This document shows, piece by piece, positions 1 to 7,940 of a DNA stretch of 13,925 nt. The notes below the pieces were generated by a model. It did not search any database and was not told where the DNA came from. It worked only from the letters and a program-made list of their open reading frames with translations. The stretch comes from Acanthaster planci (lineage: Eukaryota; Echinodermata; Asteroidea; Valvatida; Acanthasteridae). The stretch is from contig NW_019091912.1 in assembly GCF_001949145.1 (NCBI RefSeq), positions 3,315 to 17,239 on the forward strand, written 5' to 3'. The position numbers and the translations under genes were made by a program. Numbering within the stretch: position 1 is the first letter of the stretch; every line of letters begins with the position of its first letter.

Positions 1-112
1 CAGTCTTTAAACACGTTTTGCTAAAATATATAAAACTGCAGTCTGTGCATTCCTTATTAATGAAAGCAGCAAGCTTATCCAGTTTATTGGAGATTATTGC
101 ACATACCTGTCA

Positions 113-323
113 TTATTGATCGTAGTAATGGACTGACTTTGCCTCGTCGATAACGAGCCTGGACTCCACCCTTTGTATCATGTTTGCCGCATTTATGTAA
201 TTTGTCAGGTATGTCTGGTACAGTGGCTGCTGAGGACCCTCGAAGAGTTCGTTGCGTCCAATCACGGCGTGCTGTTGAACTTGCCACTCACACACAATAT
301 AGTGAACTCGGAAAGTGTTGCAG
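113..323 (-). CDS. Possible last coding exon of an unrecognised gene (partial)
   Basis: On the minus strand a reading frame of about 70 codons runs from a good splice acceptor to a TAA stop at 115-113. The acceptor is a T-rich tract with TAACTAAT just before TAG (minus strand, 326-324), so the exon would start at base 323. AATAAA lies on the minus strand at 88-83, only 24 bases after the stop, as expected for a terminal exon with a very short 3' UTR. The peptide is hydrophilic and balanced in composition, with segments such as HAVIGRNELFEGPQ, LYQTYLTNYINAAN and RVESRLVIDEAK, and it ends in HYYDQ. The frame stays open further upstream (to 442), but that part is hydrophobic and of intron-like composition. 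I do not recognise a family. Upstream exons would lie to the right; I see none that fits. It could also be a chance frame. Confidence 0.35.
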
Positions 324-628
324 CTATTAGTTAAAAACAAATCATTCAAAACACTTGTCAGAGGGACAAACACTCCATCATTGTGGGACAATTTTGAAAA
401 AATAAAACAAAATACCGAAGGTAAAAAGTAAACCAAAATCACAAAACATCCAAGAGCTGTGGAAAAGGTGGTCGCCGTAACGCAGCGCCCTCAGACTTTC
501 TAAATTGAATCTTGAATCTACTAATACACGTGCAAGGCAAAGTGAGTAGTATTCAACTATATAAAGAGTAAAAAACTTCAAACTTTTAATTATGAGCTTT
601 GCCCTTACCCGAAGTATGTTCTTTAACA
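324..628. other. AT-rich DNA, no feature recognised
   Basis: Low-GC sequence with several T/A runs. If the exon at 113-323 is real this would be its intron. No convincing coding frame, RNA gene or repeat boundary is seen. Confidence 0.4.
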
Positions 629-756
629 CTGTACACGATGTGTTCATGCGTTTCATTTTCATGGATGTGTTCGGGGCGTTGCATTCGCCCCAGGAGCGAT
701 TTTGAAGGATACGCAACACTGGCGCAAGTGTTGACGCGCATTATGGAAAGGCTCCT
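629..756 (+). repeat. Truncated copy of a small TIR element (copy 1)
   Basis: This stretch matches the segment at 2886-3098 in the same orientation. Both share GTACACGATG, GCGTTTCATTT, and a right-hand block of about 70 bases with GGAGCGA, GATACGCAACACT, GCAAGTGTTGACGCGCAT and ATGGAAAGGC. Copy 1 lacks about 60 bases of the middle of copy 2, and its left terminal repeat is missing or too diverged to see. A small inverted repeat (CAACACT/AGTGTTG, 714-733) is the counterpart of a stronger one in copy 2. Boundaries are approximate. Confidence 0.55.
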
Positions 757-771
757 TTTCTAAACTGAGAC

Positions 772-830
772 TGATCTCAGCCCACGACCTTCTGCTTACC
801 ACTCTACCACCGATCTTGCCGGGGTCCGAG
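772..830 (-). repeat. tRNA-like fragment, perhaps a SINE head
   Basis: Read on the minus strand, 810-781 gives GTGGTAGAGTGGTAAGCAGA followed by AGGTCGTGGG. This resembles the D-loop end of a tRNA joined to the 3' anticodon stem, variable loop and T stem, with roughly ten bases of anticodon region missing. The next bases, GGCTGAGATC, are a poor match to the B box GGTTCGAATC. It cannot fold as a complete tRNA, so a decayed tRNA-derived SINE is the better reading. Ends are uncertain. Confidence 0.3.
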
Positions 831-1359
831 CTAGCCGGTCTGAGTCAGATGCAGCAGTGGGTACCCCAAACTGTTTAAACAAACTTCTATCCTGCGGGTT
901 TAACGATATAGATATTGCTAGAGACATATTAATTTCCAAAGAAGAGTTTCAGGCTCTTAAACGTCGTGAAGTGGTTAGCTTGTCAAAATAGTATTGAGAA
1001 TGAGTGAGATATTTGAAGGATTTCTACACAGTATATGGTGAAAAATATGAACGTTAATCAAAGAATGTATACTATTAGGAAAACTGATCTTTGATGTCAA
1101 ATATAAATTCCAAGTGTATTAAATTACTTCTGTGGTGTATGCAGTGCAGTGACAAAAAATAACAATTTTCCGTGGTACTCTAGTATAAACTAACCAAACA
1201 TGACGGTATGGAGGTTGTTGTAAAAGACTGCATCAACAGTATTATAACGATAAATAAATACCTTCACAAGTAGAAGGACGTCAGGTCATTCCTTTTTTTA
1301 TCGCTTCTATTTCATTTTATAGCACTTAGTTCGCTTACCTTGAAGCTTGTATCATGGGC
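831..1359. other. AT-rich DNA, no feature recognised
   Basis: No coding frame of note on either strand and no recognisable RNA gene or element end. Confidence 0.4.
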
Positions 1360-1413
1360 GTAATTCCGGGGGATGGGGTGTAAATGTACCCCACTAAGTT
1401 TGGGGATGGGCTG
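1360..1413 (+). repeat. GC-rich repeat segment, left arm of a diverged inverted pair
   Basis: The segment stands out by its G-runs within AT-rich DNA. It is related to the reverse complement of 1639-1701: both start GTAA, both carry GGGGTGT, and both end with a block like AAGTTTGGGGATGGGCTG (this copy) or AGGTTTAGGGGATGGCTG (the other). This suggests two old copies of one dispersed repeat in opposite orientation, or two arms of one foldback element. The family is not recognised. Confidence 0.35.
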
Positions 1414-1638
1414 CTGAAGCAACCACGACCCCGTTTTGTGGTGGGTAAAGGGAATTGTTTCAGACTTTCCAACGACTAAAAACATTCAATAAAACTAAAA
1501 ACAGGAGAGGGTAATTTTTAAAAAGCCATGAATATACCATTTTGAATACATAATATTACAGATGTATATCAGTATCATGAAATTCGACCTCTGTATAAGG
1601 TCATATCGTGTCCCCCTTTCAAATTTTCGTGGCCCGGA

Positions 1639-1701
1639 CAGCCATCCCCTAAACCTTTCCCCATTGAGCCCACACCCCACTATATCCGGCACAAATTTAC
1701 G
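1639..1701 (-). repeat. GC-rich repeat segment, right arm of a diverged inverted pair
   Basis: This is the partner of 1360-1413, read on the opposite strand. The best match is the GGGGATGG-containing block at its left end. The arms are about 225 bases apart, and the DNA between them is AT-rich with no transposase-like frame. Confidence 0.35.
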
Positions 1702-2885
1702 TGACTCTTTATATCATACAGTATTTCATGAATCTTTTGTTTAACCGTAATGCATTTTTCTCATAGTTTATGGGGAAATTCGAGGAATTTTTTTAATGGC
1801 CTTCTCTGTCAAAAAGCCCTTTGCCAGCGAATAATCTAACTGCGCACCTGAAGAGATATATCTTGTGGCTTAGTCTTTTGGTTGCAGACATAGACGTGTC
1901 ATTAAGGGAGCGTGACATACAAAATGAATGTTAATTTTGTATAGAAAGTCATGGTAATTTCGGTGGCGTCATATTCCTCGAAAAAGTTCATTAATTAAGC
2001 CTGTCTAAACCCATTTCTTTCTTTGTACAGATTGAAATTGATCCTGCAGAGATATTTCTAAGGGATGTTTAGTCGTTGCTTCATACAATGTTTGTTAATC
2101 AATTTCCTTTTGCTTTAAAGTAATCAAATAAATGAGTTATATTAATAACAATTTATAAGACATTGTTATTGTGGAGAGTCAGTAATTGCAAAGCCCTTCA
2201 AGGACAGGAAACTAACACGTCGATCTGAAAAATGGCTTTATTGGAGGCTTAAGCCATTTCAACCCAAGAAATTGGAGATATGTGCGTTAGGCTTCAGATT
2301 AGCTGTACTGCGAATGCTGTACGTGACCTCTGAAGCCTCCTAGGGCAGGAATATGAGCACATGAATTATTTCACCTGATAGAGCTGTGTCTGCCTTTCCT
2401 CCGATAGGTTAATGCAGATTGAAACATTTGGGCAGAAACTTTAATAATTGTGATAGGTCCCAAATATTGCACCTCATCCTAATACCCTTACAACTAAAGT
2501 GTAAAGAGTTAAAAGCAAAAGAAAGGTTAACTGTGGCCATGTGGGATGAGAATCTAGAATGAGTCAACATTTTCAAGTCTCTAAGGGCGTCCTGGATGTT
2601 TACCTTACTTACGCATTCGCCTCCTCAAAAGGAAGCAGAGAAAAATTGACGTTCATGGCGCTGCAACCTACCGCAAATGAGGCAGCAGTGAGTCATAGCA
2701 GCAACAGCGAACAGTGAACAACGGCGGGTGCTGAGCCATGATTAACTTCAGCAGTATCAAATTTGTACTCTTTTTAATGTGCAGTGCCGTTACAAGAAGC
2801 AGAGGATATGGTATATTCAGCAAAGGGGCTTTCAAGTCTTTTCAGAGCGTTCAAACGTATTTTCTTGTCCAATCTGACCATCTAA
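1702..2885. other. AT-rich DNA; one weak hairpin and one short frame only
   Basis: There is a perfect 10-base inverted repeat, AGGCTTCAGA (2289-2298) with TCTGAAGCCT (2329-2338), around a 30-base loop. In a window of this size it could be chance. A 69-codon frame opens at 2738 with a signal-peptide-like start, but it runs into the TIR element at 2886 and has no other support. Nothing else was recognised. Confidence 0.4.
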
Positions 2886-3098
2886 AAGCGCCTGTCCATG
2901 CGTACGTACTTTTTTTTTGGTGGTGCGTTGCGTACACGATGCGTTAGCGCGTTTCATTTCTATTTCTACGTACACAAAATCGACAACATTAACATAACAC
3001 ACGTGTGCATTGCGTTTGGGAGTCAAAATCGCCCTGGAGCGACTTTGACGATACGCAACACTTGTTGCAAGTGTTGACGCGCATATGGAAAGGCGCCT
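2886..3098 (+). mobile_element. MITE-like element with terminal inverted repeats (copy 2)
   Basis: The left end AAGCGCCTGTCCATGCG matches the reverse complement of the right end, AGGCGCCTTTCCATATGCG, with two mismatches and a two-base gap. Both ends are bordered by TAA (2883-2885 and 3099-3101), a 3-base duplication of the kind made by PIF/Harbinger transposases. The element is 213 bases and has no transposase frame, so it would be non-autonomous. Inside the right end lies a near-perfect hairpin, CAACACTTG and CAAGTGTTG around TTG (3056-3076). The right-hand part is shared with copy 1 at 629-756. The superfamily assignment rests only on the target-site length. Confidence 0.6.
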
Positions 3099-3101
3099 TA
3101 A

Positions 3102-5204
3102 GAGGTTATTTGCGGAAAAATTTCTGTACCACCCAAATTTGGCCAATTCGAATGACTTCAATTTAGGCCGTAGGCACAACCTGCGCCATTCAGCCAAATT
3201 TTCAAGATAGGAAGCTCATATACCATCATTATTAGCTTTTTATCTCAGGTTATTTTCTAACAGAAGGCTTGGTTTCCAGAATGAATGTGGCTTGAGAACT
3301 CATTCTCTTCCCTCAATGGGCAAAACGATTGATGGCTTTTTCATTTGGTCATTGCAATGCGTACCACAAGTGTAGACAGAATTTGAACCAATCATGTTTT
3401 CCGTCAATTAGTAATTGTTGATATTAAGACTAAAATTGGGAACAGCCCAGGGTTGGGACCATGTTTGATAGTGCAGTAGCCTAAATTTGGTACAGCTTTG
3501 AAAATACCTTGTGCTTTAAGCTAAAGTGACAAATTCTCGCTTTTTCGTGTAATAGTGTATTGTTTTCAAATGTTTCATGATATTCTGCAACAGAAACACG
3601 TTTTTAGATTATCCATCGACATCTTCCGGTAAATAGCATTATCACAGGAACTGTTTTTAAGAATGTTTTTCTTAAGGAAGGTTTCGTGATGCATGGATGC
3701 CAAAAGTCAATGCTAAACACGCATCAAAATGCATGCTAGCCTGCCTGGCTTCCATAGTGTCGGGATTGTTGTTCGCACTCAATGTTCCAAAGACGTTGCT
3801 ATGGTAGCAACTTACAACTGATGCTGCTGTGTGCTTATTTTCTATGTCACAATTTGGTGCTTTCCCCACTGGTACACCCATTTGTAGCGATTAAACAAAC
3901 AATTCTACTGATGGCAACAAAAACAAAATGCCCAACTTGCGCGGTCAGCGCAATTTAGTCACCTACACAAGGTCAATTTGTTTTTGTTTGTTTTTTTTTC
4001 AGGTCATTAAGGGCCTGGGCTTCAGACAGTTTTGATTCAACAATTAACTTTACTCTCACCGCTCGAGTCACCACGCGAAAGAAAAAATTTACCTTAAAGT
4101 AAATAACCGAAGAAATAGATGAATACTTTTTTCGCCGCCAACATAAAAAAGAACGAATCCGCGATTACTTCGTTTTCTGAGCTGGATATCACGAATTGAA
4201 GCACAATCACTCCACAACTTTAATGCAATACATTTTTTTATGATGAAAAACATAAATAAGTCTTCCCTAAGCTATGCCATTTCAGAATAGCTAACACGAT
4301 CGTCCGCCACTTGTCCACGCTGCACACGCATGTGAAAACAATTAATGGCCTTCGAAGAAGTAGCAGTTGGCTGTAAATGTATCTTGTCGTCTAACTGCAT
4401 CTCAGAATATGGTTACTCAGCACTGTAATGACGATATGAGTGCCAGGACCAAGCACAAACGAAGCTTAGACCACTGGCAGTGGAAACTGCGCCCTCACTT
4501 CCGCGTCAAAAATTATCACTAGTGCACGGTGGCGACTGTTGTGAAGTACCTCGCATTGGACACCCAGGTAGCCAGTTCGGTCAGTGGTGTTCGATGAAAG
4601 GTCATGTGCACGAAAGATGGCTAATGACGACGTGGTAACCATTAGACCAGTTTTTGACGAACATTAGCGATCAGCCTCCCTTTGGTCACAACGGCAGATA
4701 ATTAAATTAGCTGTGTTTTGTTTTAGAAACTTGTTTCATACAGTGAATCATATTATATTTTATTTTGTACATAACAGCGTACTAGTACAAGAGAAACATT
4801 TCAAAATTGTCAACATTGTTATTTCTAAAACCAGAAACAAAATGACTTGTACAGTTTTCATTTATATAGCAGATAATTGCTTAATATGACCAAAACAGAA
4901 TTTCATCTTTCGTCTCAACATGGAGGAGGGAGATATTCCTGAATGGTGCGACAGGTTAATGAATTGGAAACTTTCTCTCGCTGCTTGAAAGGACTGCATA
5001 AGTAGGCTTAATCAATTTGCATTTACTCGACGTAAGCCAAAAATTTCAAGATCGATAAATTTCAAAATTTCATTTTAAGAATCTTTACATTCTTAAAGAG
5101 TCACTGAAGACAATCGGATCCTTAAATTTTTACTCAGGTATGCATCATTTTATTCTTACAGCAGACAGACCAACCCCACTATGTTGCGTGTTTTTCGTTT
5201 TCAG
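3102..5204. other. AT-rich DNA, no gene recognised; one strong splice-acceptor-like site
   Basis: About 2.1 kb with no convincing coding frame on either strand. At 3976-4002 a long T tract ends in CAG, a strong match to a 3' splice site. The frame beginning at 4004 stays open for 32 codons to a TAA at 4100-4102, but I do not recognise the peptide. A 9-base inverted repeat at 5074-5097 (TTTAAGAAT/ATTCTTAAA) is of chance-level strength. Confidence 0.4.
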
Positions 5205-5394
5205 CTTTAACACAGTAGATTCACTTGTCGTATCTCGAGTTCCGGTATCGAAAGTTGATGTTCCATGTTTAGGCGACCGAATCTTGAGGTACTGCGAATC
5301 GCAAGATTTGTTGCAGCACGTGGACATCACATGCTGGAGTTTACACAAGCTTTGCAGGTCGCTGCTCGTACGCAATCAAAACATATCAGCCTGA

Positions 5395-5782
5395 GCTGGG
5401 CTGCTATTACTAATTCATTTACACATTTTCCAAAATTGGCTGGAAAAAACCTATATGGAATATTTCTTAGAATCAGGGTGGGTTTATTAAAGCGCTTGCG
5501 TAGTCCCATATGGCAGAATGCTGTGACATGGCGTACCAGCTCCCCTGCGTCTGGCTGGATCGGTTGATAGCGTGCTGCCTCGATGGTGTCGTATCCCTGC
5601 AGTGGTAAGCTACAGCACAATGAGTTCTCCCTTCTCAATGGACAGGAACAGAAGGCCAAGGGAGGTAGGGCTCGCGGTTTGATGATAGGAAATCGGACTG
5701 CGGGCGGAATCGGAATAAAAAAATACGTGGAGCAACCTAAGGGTGGAGACACTTTCTTCCCTTCTTTCTTTTCCCTTCAAAC
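5395..5782. other. Intermediate-GC DNA, function unclear
   Basis: A 141-codon minus-strand frame covers 5752-5327, but its composition is uneven and it matches no family I know. AATAAA occurs on the minus strand at 5488-5483, and AATAAAAAAA on the plus strand near 5715. A donor-like GTG/GTAAGC is at 5602-5610. None of these joins into a supported gene. Confidence 0.3.
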
Positions 5783-6165
5783 TGTACTCCTAAGAGTAAA
5801 ATTAGAGACCTTAAATCAGAAACAGTGGTCATGCCTTTATTCATTAATCATCAACGACCATGTTATTCAAATCCAGAACACTTGTAATTGGTCTGGTCAC
5901 ATAAGAGTCAATCAATCATCTGCCTGGAACTGAGCCATATGGCGCGGCTTTTTATACATTTAAGTTCCATGGCTTAATTAAGCACAATCTCTCTTTGCCA
6001 TACAACAGTCCACAAGTCTTAATGACCAATCAGCAATCAGGACACACAATGGAGCGTGGCACATTGGTGGTCCGATATTTACGTTTAACACCGTTACGGT
6101 TGTTAAACATATAATATGTTACTCAGTAATGCAAACATCCCTTTCTGGTGTGAGGTTGAATTACA
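5783..6165 (-). repeat. LTR-like segment, possibly a solo LTR
   Basis: Read on the minus strand the segment starts TGTAATTC and ends GGAGTACA, a TGTA/TACA terminal pair. In correct order it holds a TATA box (TATAAAAAG, 5956-5948), an arthropod-type initiator (TCAGTT, 5933-5928) with its A 25 bases after the first T of the TATA box, and a polyadenylation signal (AATAAA, 5841-5836). That is the U3-R layout of an LTR. Against it, the five bases on each side (CAAAC and CTAAG, plus strand) do not match, no primer-binding site or polypurine tract is next to it, and no second copy is in the window. It could instead be an ordinary minus-strand promoter with a short transcript. Confidence 0.4.
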
Positions 6166-6186
6166 CTAAGGAGAGGTGACGACAAA

Positions 6187-6257
6187 GTGGAGATTCTTTG
6201 GTTCGTATGGGCAAGAACATGAAGCATTGGAACCCATTGGGATCAAAGAATCTCCAC
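6187..6257. other. Strong hairpin of about 71 bases, miRNA-precursor-like
   Basis: GTGGAGATTCTTTG (6187-6200) is perfectly complementary to 6244-6257. The stem continues with wobble and Watson-Crick pairs to 6204/6240, then a 2x2 internal loop, then ATGGG (6207-6211) pairing with CCCAT (6233-6237), and a terminal loop of about 20 bases. A 14-base perfect match at this distance is unlikely by chance in a window of this size. Length and shape fit a pre-miRNA. Alternatives are a short foldback repeat or an siRNA-yielding inverted repeat. Either strand could be the transcribed one. Confidence 0.4.
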
Positions 6258-6642
6258 CTTTTGAGTCGTTTCTCCGACTTACGCCACGTCCCTCCCTCCA
6301 TCATTGGCTATTATTGTACTAAAGAAATTAAAGTCTTTACGGATGCTTTGAGTCGTGAGATGAATTTCATCATTTCTCAAGCGTTGGCTAGCATGACATT
6401 TGCATGTACATAAAAGCTTACTCCTGGCCGGCCGAAGCCGTTGAGTGACTGTTCGGCAGGGTGCCGAACTAAGTTTTTTCATTCTCAAGCGAAGTGCATG
6501 CTTATGGAATCACGCAGAGACGTGCATTCGACACCATCAGTGTATCTTAGGGCACACACACTGTCCAAATGTATTTATATCTATATGTCAGCTGCGGAAA
6601 ATGCTAAATTTAAGGTATCAAATGGTATCGACAGGATTATAC
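6258..6642. other. Flank of the retrotransposon; one short hairpin only
   Basis: No gene seen. A perfect hairpin lies at 6451-6469 (GTTCGGCA, loop GGG, TGCCGAAC), followed five bases later by six T. The last five bases before the LTR are TATAC (6638-6642) and would be the target-site duplication, but the other copy lies beyond the window. Confidence 0.4.
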
Positions 6643-6925
6643 TGTAGCGCCGGCGGGTCCGGCCAGTGGGGGCGCCAGCTCGGACCCGCATGGAGTTGGC
6701 CGGCTGCCCGCGCTGGTTGCAAACGGCCCGCAGTTTTCCCGCCTCGCGCCTGCGCAGTCCCTGCCGCCAGGCCCCATGTTAAAAAAAAGAGCTTGTCGGA
6801 AGAGGACATTATGGTGCTGTCAGTATTGCGACAGAATAAAGCAGAGTTTTTTGTGACCAGAACAGTGAGTTGCACCAGTGTGTCGTTCTTACAGCGTCTA
6901 ACCCTGTGCAGCGGGACACGCTACA
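6643..6925 (+). repeat. 5' long terminal repeat
   Basis: The segment begins TGTAGCG and ends CGCTACA, a perfect 7-base terminal inverted repeat with the standard TG...CA ends. It is followed two bases later by a primer-binding-site-like TGG. Inside, an initiator-like TCAGTA (6820-6825) lies shortly before AATAAA (6835-6840), so R probably starts near 6822. The first 130 bases are very GC-rich and have no clear TATA box. The 283-base length is normal for the group. The second LTR is outside the window, so the boundaries rest on these signals alone. Confidence 0.85.
6835..6840 (+). promoter_or_regulatory. Polyadenylation signal in the LTR
   Basis: AATAAA in the 3' part of the LTR. In the 3' LTR the same site would serve to end the element's transcript. 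Confidence 0.55.
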
Positions 6926-6927
6926 AC

Positions 6928-6945
6928 TGGTGGCAGCGGCGAGAC
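6928..6945 (+). promoter_or_regulatory. Primer-binding-site-like sequence
   Basis: TGGTGGCAGCGGCGAGAC starts two bases after the LTR end. A start with TGG, complementary to the CCA end of a tRNA, is expected of a minus-strand primer site. I cannot say which tRNA would pair. Confidence 0.5.
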
Positions 6946-6965
6946 GCTGGATAGCTGTAGAAAAA

Positions 6966-6974
6966 CAGGTAAAC
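6966..6974 (+). promoter_or_regulatory. Possible 5' splice donor in the leader
   Basis: CAG/GTAAAC fits the eukaryotic donor consensus well, with the cut after 6968. It lies 21 bases after the primer-binding-site-like sequence, where retroviruses carry their major donor. The matching acceptor would be at 13196-13197, just before the third reading frame. Confidence 0.4.
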
Positions 6975-7408
6975 TCTTCGCCTTTTCTGTGTCATGGAAT
7001 TGGTGGATGATTTTGGTCGGGTGCCGGACTCGCTAGACAGCGGCAGCACAGGCCAGCGCAGGGCCCCGTGGTCGGGTCCCAGACTGTGAAGGCGACGTGG
7101 AACTTGGCGGGCGAGCTGGAGTCGTTCCTCGCGGGGAATCTGGAACAGTTATCCAGGAGTGGGAGGCGGAAATTCGAGGGTATCGAGTGCGCGGCGTGGG
7201 GGAGTCCTGGGCTAGGTCCCCTGGAGAATACAGCCAAGTCTGCGCAGTCCCCGGGCGATTTCCCCCTTCTAGGCTCGATGGGGCGAAGGGGGTGCGGGTC
7301 CGTTTGGAGCACGACAATTTCGCCCCGATCGCTGCGGAGGGGGCGGGGCATCGCCAGGATACATCCTCCCGGCCCCTCGCTAGTACACCCATCGCCGGCG
7401 TCCGTGGG

Positions 7409-7757
7409 GCGCCCTCTTGCGGCGGGGACGCACTGGGAGAGGCGTTCCAGTCGGAGCGCCCTCAGGGTGGGTCCGCAGCTGGGGGGTCCTGGCGGGGGCC
7501 GGGCGGAAGTTCATTCATGTCTTGTGGTAGCGTCGGGGCGCCCTCTCGTGGTACCGTCGTAGCCGAGAGAATGCTCCTCTCAGAGCACGGCCGGGCGGCT
7601 GCCGCGGGGTTGGAGCCTCGGTGCAAGGTAGCTGAAGCTTGTAATACTAGCCATAGTTTAGGGGCGCCCTATGGCGGCAGCCGCGGGGGCAGGGCCCCGA
7701 TGCGAATTGAGGGGAGCTAGCGGACCCGTGACAGGTTTTGGGGCGCCCTTGCGCGCT
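7409..7757 (+). promoter_or_regulatory. Cluster of five GCGCCCT motifs, CTCF-like
   Basis: GCGCCCT occurs at 7409, 7456, 7538, 7664 and 7743. Four are preceded by GGG. The copy at 7538-7551 reads CCACGAGAGGGCGC on the minus strand and differs from the CTCF core consensus CCASYAGRKGGCRS at one position; the others fit less well. The third copy directly precedes the Gag ATG, and the fourth is inside Gag. The motif is rich in CG and may be partly a by-product of composition. Confidence 0.3.
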
Positions 7758-7916
7758 GGGGACGTGGCCAGTGTGGCGTACCGCCTGGAGCGCTGCGAGG
7801 CCGCTGCTACGGTCGTCGGGAGGGGGGGTCGAGACAGGCTAGCTGGAGTTTGTGAGATAAATAATGAGATGTGGACGCCCCCGCGCGGCGAAACTGCGAC
7901 GGGTGGCGCGACTAGG

Positions 7917-7940
7917 GTGGATCCCCGCGCGGGGATCCAC
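7917..7940. repeat. Perfect 24-base palindrome at the array start
   Basis: The bases read the same on both strands, with centre CCCCGCGCGGGG and outer arms GTGGAT/ATCCAC. It encodes the first residues of the array (VDPRAGIH). Later units keep only imperfect versions (GGATCCCC, four bases, GGGGATCC). Confidence 0.85.

Larger units (their letters stand above)
6926..7670 (+). other. GC-rich untranslated leader
   Basis: About 745 bases between LTR and Gag. Frames open here (for example 207 codons from 7097, overlapping the Gag start by 50 bases), but they are Gly/Arg/Pro-rich products of high GC and show no known domain. A TAG at 7629-7631 closes the Gag frame upstream, so Gag cannot start earlier than that. 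The leader would carry packaging and translation signals, but I cannot point to them. Confidence 0.6.

Noticed and set aside
2738-2947. 69-codon frame with a signal-peptide-like start
   Set aside because: It runs into the TIR element at 2886 and lacks a convincing donor site; hydrophobic starts are common by chance in AT-rich DNA.
5327-5752. 141-codon minus-strand frame
   Set aside because: Uneven composition, overlaps open frames on the other strand, and no family resemblance.
6451-6479. Hairpin followed by a T run, like a bacterial intrinsic terminator
   Set aside because: The context is eukaryotic, with no bacterial gene nearby; the resemblance is most likely coincidental.
6445-6954. 169-codon plus-strand frame across the left LTR boundary
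   Set aside because: It joins unrelated host flank and LTR sequence; no conserved motif.
7097-7720. 207-codon frame in the leader, overlapping the Gag start
   Set aside because: Gly/Arg/Ser-rich composition expected of GC-rich DNA, no domain, and other frames are equally open over the same stretch.
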